From contig JAICLJ010000015.1 in NCBI GenBank assembly GCA_025927575.1, forward strand, positions 1 through 46,838: 46,838 nucleotides of DNA, in the 5' to 3' direction. Numbering within the stretch: the first letter of the stretch is position 1; each line of letters starts with the position of its first letter. This stretch comes from Bryobacteraceae bacterium. Lineage in GTDB: Bacteria > Acidobacteriota > Terriglobia > Bryobacterales > Bryobacteraceae. This document shows positions 1 to 8,892 of this stretch, piece by piece. A program made the position numbers and the translations under genes. A model generated the notes under the pieces. It did no database searches, was not told where the DNA came from, and saw only the letters and a program-made list of their open reading frames with translations.

Positions 1-448
1 CAATCGCCAATAATGCCATAGGGTCTGCTAATCGTATCTCGTGATGAGTAAGTTGCACGACTGTTTATCCAGGCCGAGGTGATAGGCAATCTACCGGGAT
101 TGATCCCGTCGGCTAAGCACAAGAGGTTACTGGGCGGTACTCCATACCCTCAGACATTGGCTCTGGTCAACAAGTTAAATCTTTTGCTAGTTTTAGCGTC
201 CGAATTGCACTATCACTATCAGACGCACTTAGGAAGCTGGAATAGGGGAGCCGCTGCACTCTTCCACGATGTTGCCGGACCGCTCAGGCCCGCAATTCTG
301 AATCTCGCACACGACGATTCATCTTTATTGTTTCGAAATGGCTGAAAGATCCGTGGCTAACCCGAACTCTCGCGGATCGTAACAGCCACTTACTGCTCTC
401 CAGCCGACCCGGCCCAAAGGGCGCGTACGCTTTCCGGAAAAAAACACT
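1..448. other. Leading region without a supported gene
   Basis: No convincing gene was found here. An open frame at 79-345 on the plus strand would encode 88 residues, but it resembles no family I know and has no clear ribosome binding site. The minus-strand frame at 325-612 runs antisense into the start of the next gene. The region looks somewhat richer in A and T than the genes that follow. It may be the 5' flank of the glycoside-hydrolase-like gene plus decayed sequence. Confidence 0.5.
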
Positions 449-502
449 TTGAGGAGTCCTGTGTCCATACGTTCTTTATTTTTTGGATCCCGAGTCGATA
501 AG

Positions 503-2176
503 ATGAAATACCTTTTCTTTATTGTCGGCCGTCGACGTACGGCGAGATTTGCCACGGCACTATTAGCATTCATCGGAAGCGCCGCGATGTTATCCGCGGC
601 TTGTGATGTCAATACATCTTCACCCGGCTGTGTTCACTTTGAAATCTGGACCAATTCGGGAACGGACCAATATACCAATGCGCCCACGCCCTCCCAGCAA
701 CTCTGGTTTCAGGATGAAGTGTGGCGGATGAAGGTGACTCCCGGATATTGGGATAGCCGGCTCTCGTGGTACCCGAATGCATGGGCCTATATCGATTCTT
801 ATGCCATTTATCCCGGATCGGACCTATACACGCAACATCCAGAGTGGATTACCCATGACGTAAACGGAAACGAGCTCTATATCCAGTACGATTGCTCTGC
901 CGGCCACTGCTCGCAATTCGCAGGCGATATCAGCAACCCGGCTTACCGGAACTACATGGTGGACAACGCACGCGCGGTGCTCAGCAAAGGGTATAAGGGC
1001 CTGTGGCTTGACGATGTGAACCTGGTAATGCGAACGAGCGACGGTTATGGAAATTTTGTCGCGCCCCGCGACCCGGCAACCGGAGTAGAGATGACGGCCA
1101 CGGCGTGGGAAAAATACTTTGCGGATTACATGACCCAATTTCGAGAAGCATTCCCGAATGTCGAGATTCTTCATAACGCGCTCTGGTTCGCCGGCTCCGG
1201 ATCTCGCGGGTCCGATCCGTACGTCCAGCAGGAAATCAAGGCAGCCAATTATATTGACCTCGAACGTGGCGCGACAGATCCTAATTTGACTGGCGACAAC
1301 GGTCCCTGGTCGATCCAGGAATTATTGCGTTATGTCGATATAGTCCACAGCCTTGGCTCCGCCGTCGTTTACTGGGACTACAACGCTGCGTCCGACTATT
1401 CCGTCGGCGCCTACTTGCTGGCCAACAACGGCAAGGATGGCTATGGAGCGAGAACATCTTTCTTCAACCCATTGCCTTGGCCCGTCAATGTCGATCTGGG
1501 GGATGCCCAGGGAGATCGATATCCGTGGAATAACCTGATCCGGCGTGATTTCGCAGAAGGATTAGTGTTGTTGAATCCTCCGGGCGGCGCCACGACTACT
1601 GTGCAGTTACCCGGCACCTACACCGACGGGAGCGGGCACGTCGCCGATTCGATAACGCTTTACAGCAACGAGGGCGCGATCTTAATGGGCCACCCGGCGC
1701 CCCCCGTGAAACTGAACGATTCCTTCCATGTCAACGCATGCGGGCCAACCGTCGGTGCGTATCCAGCCGACGTGAACTTTAGAGGGGGCCATTGCGATAA
1801 GATCACGCAGAATATCGATCTTTCCAAGGTTCGCTATCCCTGTCCTGAGCTGCTTTACCAGAGCAAGCGGACCACGAATCCCGGCGATACAGGATTCTCG
1901 TACGTGATCGAGAATCTAGCGCCGCTCAAGTATCATCTCCGGTTGGATTTCGCGGAAGACAGGTACAGTCCGGGTGAGCGGTTGTTCAACGTGACGGTAA
2001 ACGGCAAGCCGTTTCTCACAAACTTCGATATCAACGTCGCAGCAGGCGGACGGTATAAAGGCGTTGAAAAGGACTACTACTGGATACAGCCGGATGAGCA
2101 GGGGAAGATTACGATTCAGTTCACGAACGTCCGCGGCAACGCCTTGTTGAACGGAATCACGCTCATCACGTGGTAA
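503..2176 (+). CDS. Secreted glycoside-hydrolase-like protein with C-terminal malectin-like domain
   Basis: This is probably an exported carbohydrate-active protein. The N-terminus has a basic stretch followed by a hydrophobic segment ending at LSAAC, so it looks like a signal peptide; a lipoprotein cysteine is possible but the lipobox is imperfect. The middle resembles the putative GHL15-type TIM-barrel hydrolases, with the segment GLWLDDVN supplying paired acids at a strand end and YWDYNA in a later strand. The last ~110 residues (FNVTVNGK, FDINVAAGG, GNALLNGITL) look like a malectin-type sugar-binding fold. The start is uncertain: ATG at 503 lies directly before the signal peptide, while GTG at 461 has a GAGGAG sequence four bases upstream and TTG at 449 is also in frame. 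Substrate cannot be read from the sequence. It stands alone, followed by a tRNA gene. Confidence 0.72.
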   Translation: MKYLFFIVGRRRTARFATALLAFIGSAAMLSAACDVNTSSPGCVHFEIWTNSGTDQYTNAPTPSQQLWFQDEVWRMKVTPGYWDSRLSWYPNAWAYIDSYAIYPGSDLYTQHPEWITHDVNGNELYIQYDCSAGHCSQFAGDISNPAYRNYMVDNARAVLSKGYKGLWLDDVNLVMRTSDGYGNFVAPRDPATGVEMTATAWEKYFADYMTQFREAFPNVEILHNALWFAGSGSRGSDPYVQQEIKAANYIDLERGATDPNLTGDNGPWSIQELLRYVDIVHSLGSAVVYWDYNAASDYSVGAYLLANNGKDGYGARTSFFNPLPWPVNVDLGDAQGDRYPWNNLIRRDFAEGLVLLNPPGGATTTVQLPGTYTDGSGHVADSITLYSNEGAILMGHPAPPVKLNDSFHVNACGPTVGAYPADVNFRGGHCDKITQNIDLSKVRYPCPELLYQSKRTTNPGDTGFSYVIENLAPLKYHLRLDFAEDRYSPGERLFNVTVNGKPFLTNFDINVAAGGRYKGVEKDYYWIQPDEQGKITIQFTNVRGNALLNGITLITW

Positions 2177-2270
2177 GCGAGACAGCAGCGATATAGCGAT
2201 GCGGTTGACGCTGTGCCCCGCCGCAACCTTCGGCAAAGATACACGTGTAGTTTAGAATCGAAGGTAGTGT

Positions 2271-2347
2271 CGGGGCGTAGCGCAGCCTGGTAGCGCACCT
2301 GCCTTGGGCGCAGGGGGTCGGGCGTTCAAATCGCCCCGCCCCGACCA
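2271..2347 (+). tRNA. tRNA-Pro (UGG), CCA encoded
   Basis: The 77-base sequence folds as a complete cloverleaf. The acceptor arms CGGGGCG and CGCCCCG pair fully, the anticodon stem CCTGC/GCAGG encloses CTTGGGC with anticodon TGG, and the T stem GGGCG/CGCCC encloses TTCAAAT. The 3' CCA is encoded. A TAGAAT box at 2253-2258 could be the -10 element of its promoter, although no good -35 box is seen. A hairpin at 2375-2418 may end the transcript. Confidence 0.96.
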
Positions 2348-2374
2348 ATAAGATTCAATAACTTAGCTGGAAAT

Positions 2375-2427
2375 AGCCCGTCGTTCCCATGTGGCCTTTA
2401 TGGGTTTCACGACGGGCTTTCGTTTTG
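2375..2427 (+). terminator. Candidate rho-independent terminator after tRNA-Pro
   Basis: A perfect 10-bp stem (AGCCCGTCGT at 2375-2384 with ACGACGGGCT at 2409-2418) encloses a second short stem (CCCAT/ATGGG) and is followed by TTCGTTTT. Its position 27 bases after the tRNA fits termination of the tRNA transcript. The loop is long, which makes it less typical. Confidence 0.6.
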
Positions 2428-2555
2428 CTATCTGCTCTGCAACGGTCTTCCATCGCCCCGAGGCTTTGGCCTTTGACGGGCGTCGCGTAAACAGAATCAT
2501 GATCTGGCGCTTTGGCTTCAACTCCGAGACAATCATACTTTGGAGTTGAAAACCG

Positions 2556-3536
2556 TTGAACAGAATCAATGTGGCCGTCCTGTTCGGGGGACGATCGGGG
2601 GAACACGAGATCTCCGTGCGTTCCGCGGAATCCGTGAAGCGGGCGCTGGACCCCGCGAAGTACAGCGTTATCGAGATATTCATCACGAAAGAAGGCAAGT
2701 GGGAACCGAAGGCAATCGTCCCGGAGCCTGGCGGTAATCCGGGCATAGACGTCGTATTTCCGGTTCTGCATGGAACCTTTGGCGAAGATGGAACCGTGCA
2801 GGGCCTGCTCGAGATGGCCGAGTTGCCATACGTAGGCGCGGGCGTGCTCGCATCGGCGCTTTCGATGGATAAGGCGACGATGAAACGGGTCTGCCGGGAC
2901 GCGGGTTTGCCGGTTGTGGAATACGCGGTGCTTGATCGCGCGAATCTCAACGGGAACGGATTCCTGCCGCCGTTTGCGTTCCCGGTGTTTGTAAAGCCCG
3001 CGAATCTGGGCTCGTCGGTGGGCATCAGCAAGGTGAAAAATAAGGATGAACTCGCCGCCGCGCTGAAGATCGCAGGCCGATACGACCGCAAGATCATCAT
3101 TGAACGCGGAATCGCAGGCCGCGAATTCGAGTGCGCGGTGCTCGGCGGCAATCCGCCGGCCGCCGCCGTGCCGTGCGAAATTCTGCCTTCCCGGGAGTTC
3201 TATGATTATGAGGACAAGTACATTCTAGACACAGTTAAGATCGAGCTCCCAGCGAAGCTGACGCCGGAACAGACCGCTGAAATGCAGCGCCTCGCAACCG
3301 GCTGTTTCGAGGCCGTGGGCTGCGAGGGCATGGGGCGTGTCGACTTCTTGATGGAAACCGCCACCGGACAACTTTACGTCAATGAGATCAACACCATTCC
3401 CGGATTCACATCCATCAGCATGTACCCGAAAATGTGGGAATATTCGGGGGTACCGTATCCCGAGTTGCTCGATCGACTGATCGGCCTGGCTTTGGAGCGG
3501 GCCCGCGCACATCGGGACACGCAATACTGCAAATGA
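2556..3536 (+). CDS. ddl: D-alanine--D-alanine ligase
   Basis: This cytoplasmic ATP-grasp enzyme joins two D-alanines for the peptidoglycan peptide. The 326-residue length is usual. The N-terminus VAVLFGGRSGEHEISV carries the first D-Ala binding glutamate (E16). VFPVLHGTFGEDGTVQG, FVKPANLGSSVGIS (ATP-binding lysine near 147 and the serine loop), YDYEDKY, and NEINTIPGFTS (metal-binding residues) follow in family order. The Tyr in the EFYDYEDKY segment is typical of D-Ala-D-Ala rather than D-Ala-D-Lac ligases. Translation probably begins at TTG 2556, giving the usual MNRINVAVLFGG start, with GGAG ten bases upstream. The stop overlaps the start of the S41 protease gene (ATGA), so the two are translationally coupled. 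Confidence 0.95.
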   Translation: MNRINVAVLFGGRSGEHEISVRSAESVKRALDPAKYSVIEIFITKEGKWEPKAIVPEPGGNPGIDVVFPVLHGTFGEDGTVQGLLEMAELPYVGAGVLASALSMDKATMKRVCRDAGLPVVEYAVLDRANLNGNGFLPPFAFPVFVKPANLGSSVGISKVKNKDELAAALKIAGRYDRKIIIERGIAGREFECAVLGGNPPAAAVPCEILPSREFYDYEDKYILDTVKIELPAKLTPEQTAEMQRLATGCFEAVGCEGMGRVDFLMETATGQLYVNEINTIPGFTSISMYPKMWEYSGVPYPELLDRLIGLALERARAHRDTQYCK

Positions 3537-5185
3537 GCAAATCGGGCCGTATCCAGCAAGACACCAACTCTTCCAAAACGATTTCCGTTTATCTCAAGTT
3601 CCTATTCGGCCGTTTCCTGCGAATCGGGCTGGTTGTTCCACTGACCCTGGTGCTTTCGGCGCAGACCGTGCCGGCGGGTCCTGGGAAAGCTCCGGCGAAC
3701 AGCGCGGGAAAATCCACTCAAGCAGAATCGGCAACGGATTCGGCCAAGACGCTGGAGCCGCTTTTGAAGCAGTTCATCGACGTCATGGGAGCGGTTGAAA
3801 CTCAGGGCGCCGAAAAGACCCCGCTCGACCGGGCGATTTATCAAGGTGCGATCCCTTCGATGCTGCGCGAATTGGACCCGCATACGCAGTTCTTTAATCC
3901 GGAGCAGTTCGAGCAGCTTAGCGAGATGGAGCATTCCGAGCAGAAAGGGTTCGGAAGCATTGTGAGCGTATTGCCGGGCCGTGTGATCTTCCTGCAAACG
4001 TTCCCGGGCAGCCCGTCGAACAAAGCCGGCATCATGCCGGGCGACGAACTGATCGCGGTCAATAATATAGCTATTGCCAACCTGGAGCCGCAGCAGATTG
4101 TCGGTCTGTTGACGCAAGCCCGCCAGCAGAAAATTACAACCTTCATCCGCCGTCAGGGCGCGGATCGCCTCTTGCGCTTCGAGTTATCGCCGGCTCTGAT
4201 GGATTCGCCGACAGTCGATCGAGCGTTTCTTCTGAACCCCGGATATGGCTACGTCCGTGTCACGAGCTGGGACACGCAGACGTCGAAACAATTGCGGGAT
4301 GCCATTACGAAACTCGGCGGCGACCAGTTGCAAGGCCTGGTGCTCGACCTGCGCGACAATCCGGGCGGCATTGTGAAAGCGGCGCTCGATGGGGCGTCGA
4401 TGTTTCTTCAACCGGACCAGCGCATTCTGACGGCGAAGGGCCGGTTCGGCCAACCCGAAACAGCGGACGTTCCTAAGAATGCGAAGCCATACCATTTCAG
4501 GCTTTCCGTCATCATTAACGCGAAGACGGCGAGCGCTTCGGAAATTTTGACCGGAGCGCTACAGGACCACGATCGTGCGGTCGTGGTAGGTGAGACCAGC
4601 TACGGAAAAGGGCTTGTGCAAAGCGTGATGCCGCTATCCGATCGTACAGGCCTGGCGCTCACGACCGCTTTCTATTACACACCGAGCGGGCGCTCCATCC
4701 AGAAACCTCTTCGGAATTCGCAACTTTCAGAGACGTTCTCCGACAACCAAAAGGGCGACCGGCCGGCGTACAAGACCGATGCGGGCCGCACTGTCATGGG
4801 CGGAGGAGGCATTCAGCCAGATATTCGCGTGTATCCAGCGACGCCGACGCGGTTCGAAGCTGTGGTCGATGCAAGCGGCTCGGTGACACAGTTTGCAACG
4901 CAATATCTTTCAACGCATTCGAAGCTGCCGGACAAATTTTCTGTGACTCCAGAGATTCTGGATGAATTCAAAGTCTTCCTCTCGCAGCGCGACATCCAAC
5001 CGAACGTTTCGGAATGGGCGCGCGAGCGGAACTGGATGACGAGCCGGCTGAAGCAGGAAGTGATCACGCAAGCGCGCGGAGTGGCGGCCGGCGACGAGAT
5101 CGAAATGCGGCGCGATCCTCAGGTACAGGCGGCGCTGCAGGCGGTAGAGAAGGACACGCTGGCGCAACTGGAGCGCGGCGGGTAG
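3533..5185 (+). CDS. S41 family C-terminal processing peptidase with PDZ domain
   Basis: This is an exported serine protease of the CtpA/tail-specific family, 550 residues. A hydrophobic segment at residues ~30-46 (IGLVVPLTLVLSAQT) is a signal peptide or anchor. A PDZ domain spans ~140-215 (GFGSIV, PSNKAGIMPGDELIAVN). The catalytic core follows: LRDNPGG near 273, the nucleophile in TASASE (S336) and the general base in SYGKGLVQ (K359). The region after ~440 is an extra C-terminal extension. I chose ATG 3533 because it overlaps the ddl stop by ATGA and precedes the signal sequence; an earlier in-frame start would run into ddl. Coupling to ddl suggests a role in envelope or peptidoglycan maintenance, which is inference. 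Confidence 0.92.
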   Translation: MSKSGRIQQDTNSSKTISVYLKFLFGRFLRIGLVVPLTLVLSAQTVPAGPGKAPANSAGKSTQAESATDSAKTLEPLLKQFIDVMGAVETQGAEKTPLDRAIYQGAIPSMLRELDPHTQFFNPEQFEQLSEMEHSEQKGFGSIVSVLPGRVIFLQTFPGSPSNKAGIMPGDELIAVNNIAIANLEPQQIVGLLTQARQQKITTFIRRQGADRLLRFELSPALMDSPTVDRAFLLNPGYGYVRVTSWDTQTSKQLRDAITKLGGDQLQGLVLDLRDNPGGIVKAALDGASMFLQPDQRILTAKGRFGQPETADVPKNAKPYHFRLSVIINAKTASASEILTGALQDHDRAVVVGETSYGKGLVQSVMPLSDRTGLALTTAFYYTPSGRSIQKPLRNSQLSETFSDNQKGDRPAYKTDAGRTVMGGGGIQPDIRVYPATPTRFEAVVDASGSVTQFATQYLSTHSKLPDKFSVTPEILDEFKVFLSQRDIQPNVSEWARERNWMTSRLKQEVITQARGVAAGDEIEMRRDPQVQAALQAVEKDTLAQLERGG

Positions 5186-5247
5186 GAATGGCAGGCATCG
5201 TGAGACTGGATTATCCGCTTTCCTTGCAGTCGTGGCCCCTAGACGCG

Positions 5248-5274
5248 AAAAAAAGGGGAGCCACCCGGCTCCCC
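5248..5274 (-). terminator. Rho-independent terminator of the first Oar-like receptor gene
   Basis: Read on the minus strand, GGGGAGCC pairs perfectly with GGCTCCCC across a four-base loop and is followed at once by seven T. It lies 32 bases past the stop of the receptor gene at 5307. The S41 protease gene ends on the other strand 62 bases away and could use the same hairpin, but without a T tract in that direction. Confidence 0.9.
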
Positions 5275-5306
5275 GCAATCTGAGCAACACCCCTGAAACG
5301 GCCTTG

Positions 5307-8300
5307 TTAGAAAACGAATTTCACTCCGAGCTGTATCGTTCTCGGATTACTCGAGAACACCTGATCGGGACGGTTAAAGGTCGAATTGGCTGGATTCAAC
5401 GAGTTCCGAATCTGACTTCCGGTAGTGAAATCAGTCGGCTTGACATCACTTAGATAACCACCTATGTACTGCGGATGATTGAAAGCGTTTAGGAACCCAG
5501 CGAAAAGTTCGAATCGAGCGCTCTCCGTGATGTTGAATGATTTTTGTAGCGTTACGTCGATGTTGTTGATCGGCGGCAGCGCATAGTTGTTACGCGACGC
5601 GTTGGGATAGACGCCGGCTTCCGCCCGGATAAAGCGTGCATTTGGATTCGTTGCGAGGTAGCCAACCACATCGCCAGCACTATTGGTTAGATCCGTCACG
5701 CCACTGCCGACATTGTTTGTTCCCATGGGATTCACGACCACACGATCCCCGGCGTTATCTCCATTCAGATTCGCATCGGTGACGCTTTGCAATGTTGCCC
5801 AGGTACCAGATTGAAAGGTGTAGATCGGAGCAATTTCCCAATTTCCGACCACATTCTTAAGCAGCCAGGAACTGGAGTTCTTGAAGTATGGCACGTCGTA
5901 GAGGACAGTAAGGGTCGCTCTCTGACGGTGATCGAGAGCCGAGTCGGCGCGTTCCGCGCGCATGTCTTGAAAATCCTGTGGCCGGCGCGGTGTCGTTACC
6001 GTGGAAAAAACCTCGGCAGTCGAATCGTCGATATTGTGGCTCCAGGTATACGACGCGATGAATTGCAGACCATTGGTGAAACGGCGCGTCAGTTGTGTGG
6101 CAAGGCCATGGTAAACAGAGTTGCCAATGGGCATGAAAGCCGTAAGATACGACCCGTTAAATCCGGCGGCATCGTAAGCGGGGAGAAACGTACCCCCCTC
6201 CTCATCTTGAAGTTGGCTTAATGTCAACGGTAGCGCATCCAAGGCGGCTTGTGATGGAGCGGACAAATAAACCGGCAGCGAATGCGAGGGCGTTACTACG
6301 GAGAAAGCATTCAGCCGCGTCTGGACGGGCAGGTTAATGCCCCGTGTGCCGAGATAGCGAACGTCCAGCGTGTAATTTTGTGCAAATACGTGCTGAATGC
6401 CAAAGTTCCATTGGATCGACTTGGGTAATTTCTGATCGGGCACATAGCCGGAGGTCAGAGAACGAGCAGTGGCCTGATCGAGGGCGCCGGCGGACGCCGT
6501 GTCCGGAATGGCACCACCTGTCATGAAGTTACTCGTCAGCGGCGTAGAATCAACGGTAACCTGAAGCTGCGGCGGCGCGGAAAGAATTCCGAGGTTATCG
6601 AACAGCTGATCGTAGCCAAGACCGAAGCCTGCTCGAATGGAGGTGTTGCCGCTGGTGCCCGGTGAATAAGCGAATCCGATCCGAGGCATGATCGCATCTG
6701 TTTGCGGCTTCGGCTCGCCAAAGGTAATTAGTCCCGGAGCGTTCGAAATCGCGTTCAGGGTTTGAAGCCGTTCACTATAGGGAACGGTGGTGTACTCATA
6801 ACGAAGCCCAAGGTTTATGGTGAAGTTCGACCGAACTTTCCAGTCGTCATTAATGTACATCCCATTCGCAATCTGATCTCCATAGTAGGTGACATTTCCG
6901 GTAGTACGTTCGAGGAATTGATCCGGGACAATATCCTGAAGATATCCCTCGAGAGTACCCCAGTCATATTCACCGCGGGCACGTTGCGTGAAGCCCTGAG
7001 GCGAAATCATTTTGCGGAACTCATAACCCATCTTGATGTTATGGTTTCCTTTCGTCCAACTCAAATTGTCCGACCCCTGATATGTATTTTGGACCGTGAA
7101 CTGGGGCGAATTATCGTCAGGCCCCAAATCGAGATTGAGTTCATAAATGTAAATATTGGGAAAGACGCTTAAGCCTGGGAACTTTTGCGGGCCCACCGGA
7201 TAATCTTGAAAATACCGGTTGTAGCCAAGGCGTAGTTCGTTGACCAAGTTCGGCGAGAAGTTGTGAAATTCACTAATCGTCCCAAGATAATAGTGCTGGG
7301 GCGCATCAACCCAGAATTCTGGTGGATAACCTAAGTAGTCTTGGTATGACCAGCGATTTGTGATGAAGCGGCCGCGGATGCTGTCCTTATCGGAAATATT
7401 GTAATCGAGAGAAGCTACTCCGCTCAGAATGTCCTGATGCCGAGTCAGCGTCTGGCTCACGAGTCCCGTCGGAATAGTCGCGCCCCCAACCACGACCGGA
7501 TCACCGTTCGGAAGATCTGCCGGCGCGGTAGCCGTTGCCGCTGTGCCGAGATATTGATGCAGAACATTGAGATTGGTCGAACTGAGTCCTGGAATCCCGG
7601 ATATAGTGGCCCATCCATCGGAGGTAGGACCATAGACCGCTCCGGGGATGGTGTCCTCTCTCAGTTTGTCCTCCTCGACGTTCACAAAGAAGAACATCTT
7701 ATTGCGTTTGATGGGCCCGCCAATTTGACCGCCAAAGCGATTATCGTCGTAGCCGGGATGCGGAGGAGTGCCTCCCACGATCGACTGTTGGTCGGCGGCA
7801 TTCAAATTCCGATTTTGAAGATACTCGTAGAGCCGGCCGTGAAACTCGTTCGATCCGCTTCTGACAACCTGATTGAACTGGCCGCCGGTAGAGTGCCCGT
7901 ACTCAGGTGAAAATTGATTCTGAAGAACCGTAAACTCAGCGACGGCGTCATTCGGGATGGTCACAAGAGGTCCGGTAATGCTCTTGCTGTTATTGTCAAT
8001 TCCCTCGACGGTGAAATTGTTGTTGCGCGGACGCTGTCCGCCGACCGATGGCCCTGTGCCTACTCCGACCGAGCCGCTGGTCGCCACGCCTGCATTCAGC
8101 AGGGAAAGATTGATAATTCCGGAGCCTTGGGCTCCGATAGGCAGATCCTGTAGCTGGCGCGTGTCGAAATTGTTTTGTATCTGCGCATTCGTGGTATCGA
8201 TGGTTGCCGCCGCAGCCGACACTTCCACGCTTGTTGCGGCTGTCCCAACCGCGAGCGTCACGTTCAGAGTAGAAATTTTATTCAATTCCACCGAGACGTT

Positions 8301-8582
8301 CTTCCGTTCGGCTTTCGCAAATCCGGATGCGCTGACTGAAAGATTATAGGTCCCCACCAAGAGATTGCTGAGCCGGTATTGGCCCGAAGACGACGCGGTC
8401 GTTGAAACCTGAATCTGGGTCGCTGTATTCGTTGCGATAATCTCGGCGCTGGGGATGGTTGCCCCCGTGGCGTCGTAAATCGTGCCGGTAAGGTCGCCGC
8501 TTGTCGATTGGCCGAGCATCACCGCGCAACTCAAAAACAGGGCGGCGAGCGTGTAGGCGAGCCGTCCTCTTCTGGTATTCAT
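5307..8582 (-). CDS. Oar-like TonB-dependent receptor with carboxypeptidase-regulatory-like domain
   Basis: This is a large outer-membrane protein of 1091 residues. Residues 1-24 are a signal peptide (LAALFLSCAVMLGQS). Residues ~28-110 form a carboxypeptidase-regulatory-like/Cna-B beta-sandwich (GTIYDATGATIPSAEI, GQYRLSNLLVGTYNLSVSA). A plug domain follows (RNNNFTVEGIDNN, ending before QFSPEYGHSTGGQ), then a long beta-barrel with many aromatic strand ends; the chain ends in LGVKFVF, the usual barrel C-terminus. This architecture is expanded in Acidobacteriota and is usually assigned to uptake of large organic substrates. No TonB box was identified. ATG 8582 has AAGGAG 11 bases upstream. Transcription ends at a clear terminator. 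It is a single-gene unit and its ligand is unknown. Confidence 0.9.
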   Translation of the reverse strand: MNTRRGRLAYTLAALFLSCAVMLGQSTSGDLTGTIYDATGATIPSAEIIATNTATQIQVSTTASSSGQYRLSNLLVGTYNLSVSASGFAKAERKNVSVELNKISTLNVTLAVGTAATSVEVSAAAATIDTTNAQIQNNFDTRQLQDLPIGAQGSGIINLSLLNAGVATSGSVGVGTGPSVGGQRPRNNNFTVEGIDNNSKSITGPLVTIPNDAVAEFTVLQNQFSPEYGHSTGGQFNQVVRSGSNEFHGRLYEYLQNRNLNAADQQSIVGGTPPHPGYDDNRFGGQIGGPIKRNKMFFFVNVEEDKLREDTIPGAVYGPTSDGWATISGIPGLSSTNLNVLHQYLGTAATATAPADLPNGDPVVVGGATIPTGLVSQTLTRHQDILSGVASLDYNISDKDSIRGRFITNRWSYQDYLGYPPEFWVDAPQHYYLGTISEFHNFSPNLVNELRLGYNRYFQDYPVGPQKFPGLSVFPNIYIYELNLDLGPDDNSPQFTVQNTYQGSDNLSWTKGNHNIKMGYEFRKMISPQGFTQRARGEYDWGTLEGYLQDIVPDQFLERTTGNVTYYGDQIANGMYINDDWKVRSNFTINLGLRYEYTTVPYSERLQTLNAISNAPGLITFGEPKPQTDAIMPRIGFAYSPGTSGNTSIRAGFGLGYDQLFDNLGILSAPPQLQVTVDSTPLTSNFMTGGAIPDTASAGALDQATARSLTSGYVPDQKLPKSIQWNFGIQHVFAQNYTLDVRYLGTRGINLPVQTRLNAFSVVTPSHSLPVYLSAPSQAALDALPLTLSQLQDEEGGTFLPAYDAAGFNGSYLTAFMPIGNSVYHGLATQLTRRFTNGLQFIASYTWSHNIDDSTAEVFSTVTTPRRPQDFQDMRAERADSALDHRQRATLTVLYDVPYFKNSSSWLLKNVVGNWEIAPIYTFQSGTWATLQSVTDANLNGDNAGDRVVVNPMGTNNVGSGVTDLTNSAGDVVGYLATNPNARFIRAEAGVYPNASRNNYALPPINNIDVTLQKSFNITESARFELFAGFLNAFNHPQYIGGYLSDVKPTDFTTGSQIRNSLNPANSTFNRPDQVFSSNPRTIQLGVKFVF

Positions 8583-8892
8583 GTCGTAATCTACTCCTTA
8601 GTTGCAGCATGCAATACGCTGAGGAGCATATCACGTTCCAAACGATAACGTACTGAAAACATTGGTCGGAAATCACGCGCATCGCTATCGAGCTATGTGT
8701 AATGAAATGTAAGACCGAGTGGGTTATTTCAATAATGGAAAGTCAATACTTAGTTTCGCGTTAATTTCGCCCGAATTTACACCAGGAAGAAGTAACGGGG
8801 ATTTTAGCGGACTACTCGGAGGTTGCGGGGGCGCCGTCAATTTCGGTCCCTGAACGGGTGCGGCCCGCTTTCCGATACGATGGCTATATATT
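8583..8892. other. Divergent intergenic region between receptor and kinase genes
   Basis: About 310 bases separate the start codons of two divergent genes, so promoters for both must lie here. A small dyad TTGCA-GCA-TGCAA at 8602-8614 sits just upstream of the receptor ribosome binding site. No convincing sigma-70 promoter pair, RNA gene or coding frame was recognised. Confidence 0.4.

Noticed and set aside
79-345. 88-codon frame near the window start
   Set aside because: No homology recognised, no ribosome binding site and atypical composition; kept only as part of the unassigned leading region.
2363-3151. Long minus-strand frame through ddl
   Set aside because: Most of it is antisense to the conserved ligase and the translation is low in complexity; only its last 57 codons lie outside ddl and are mentioned separately.
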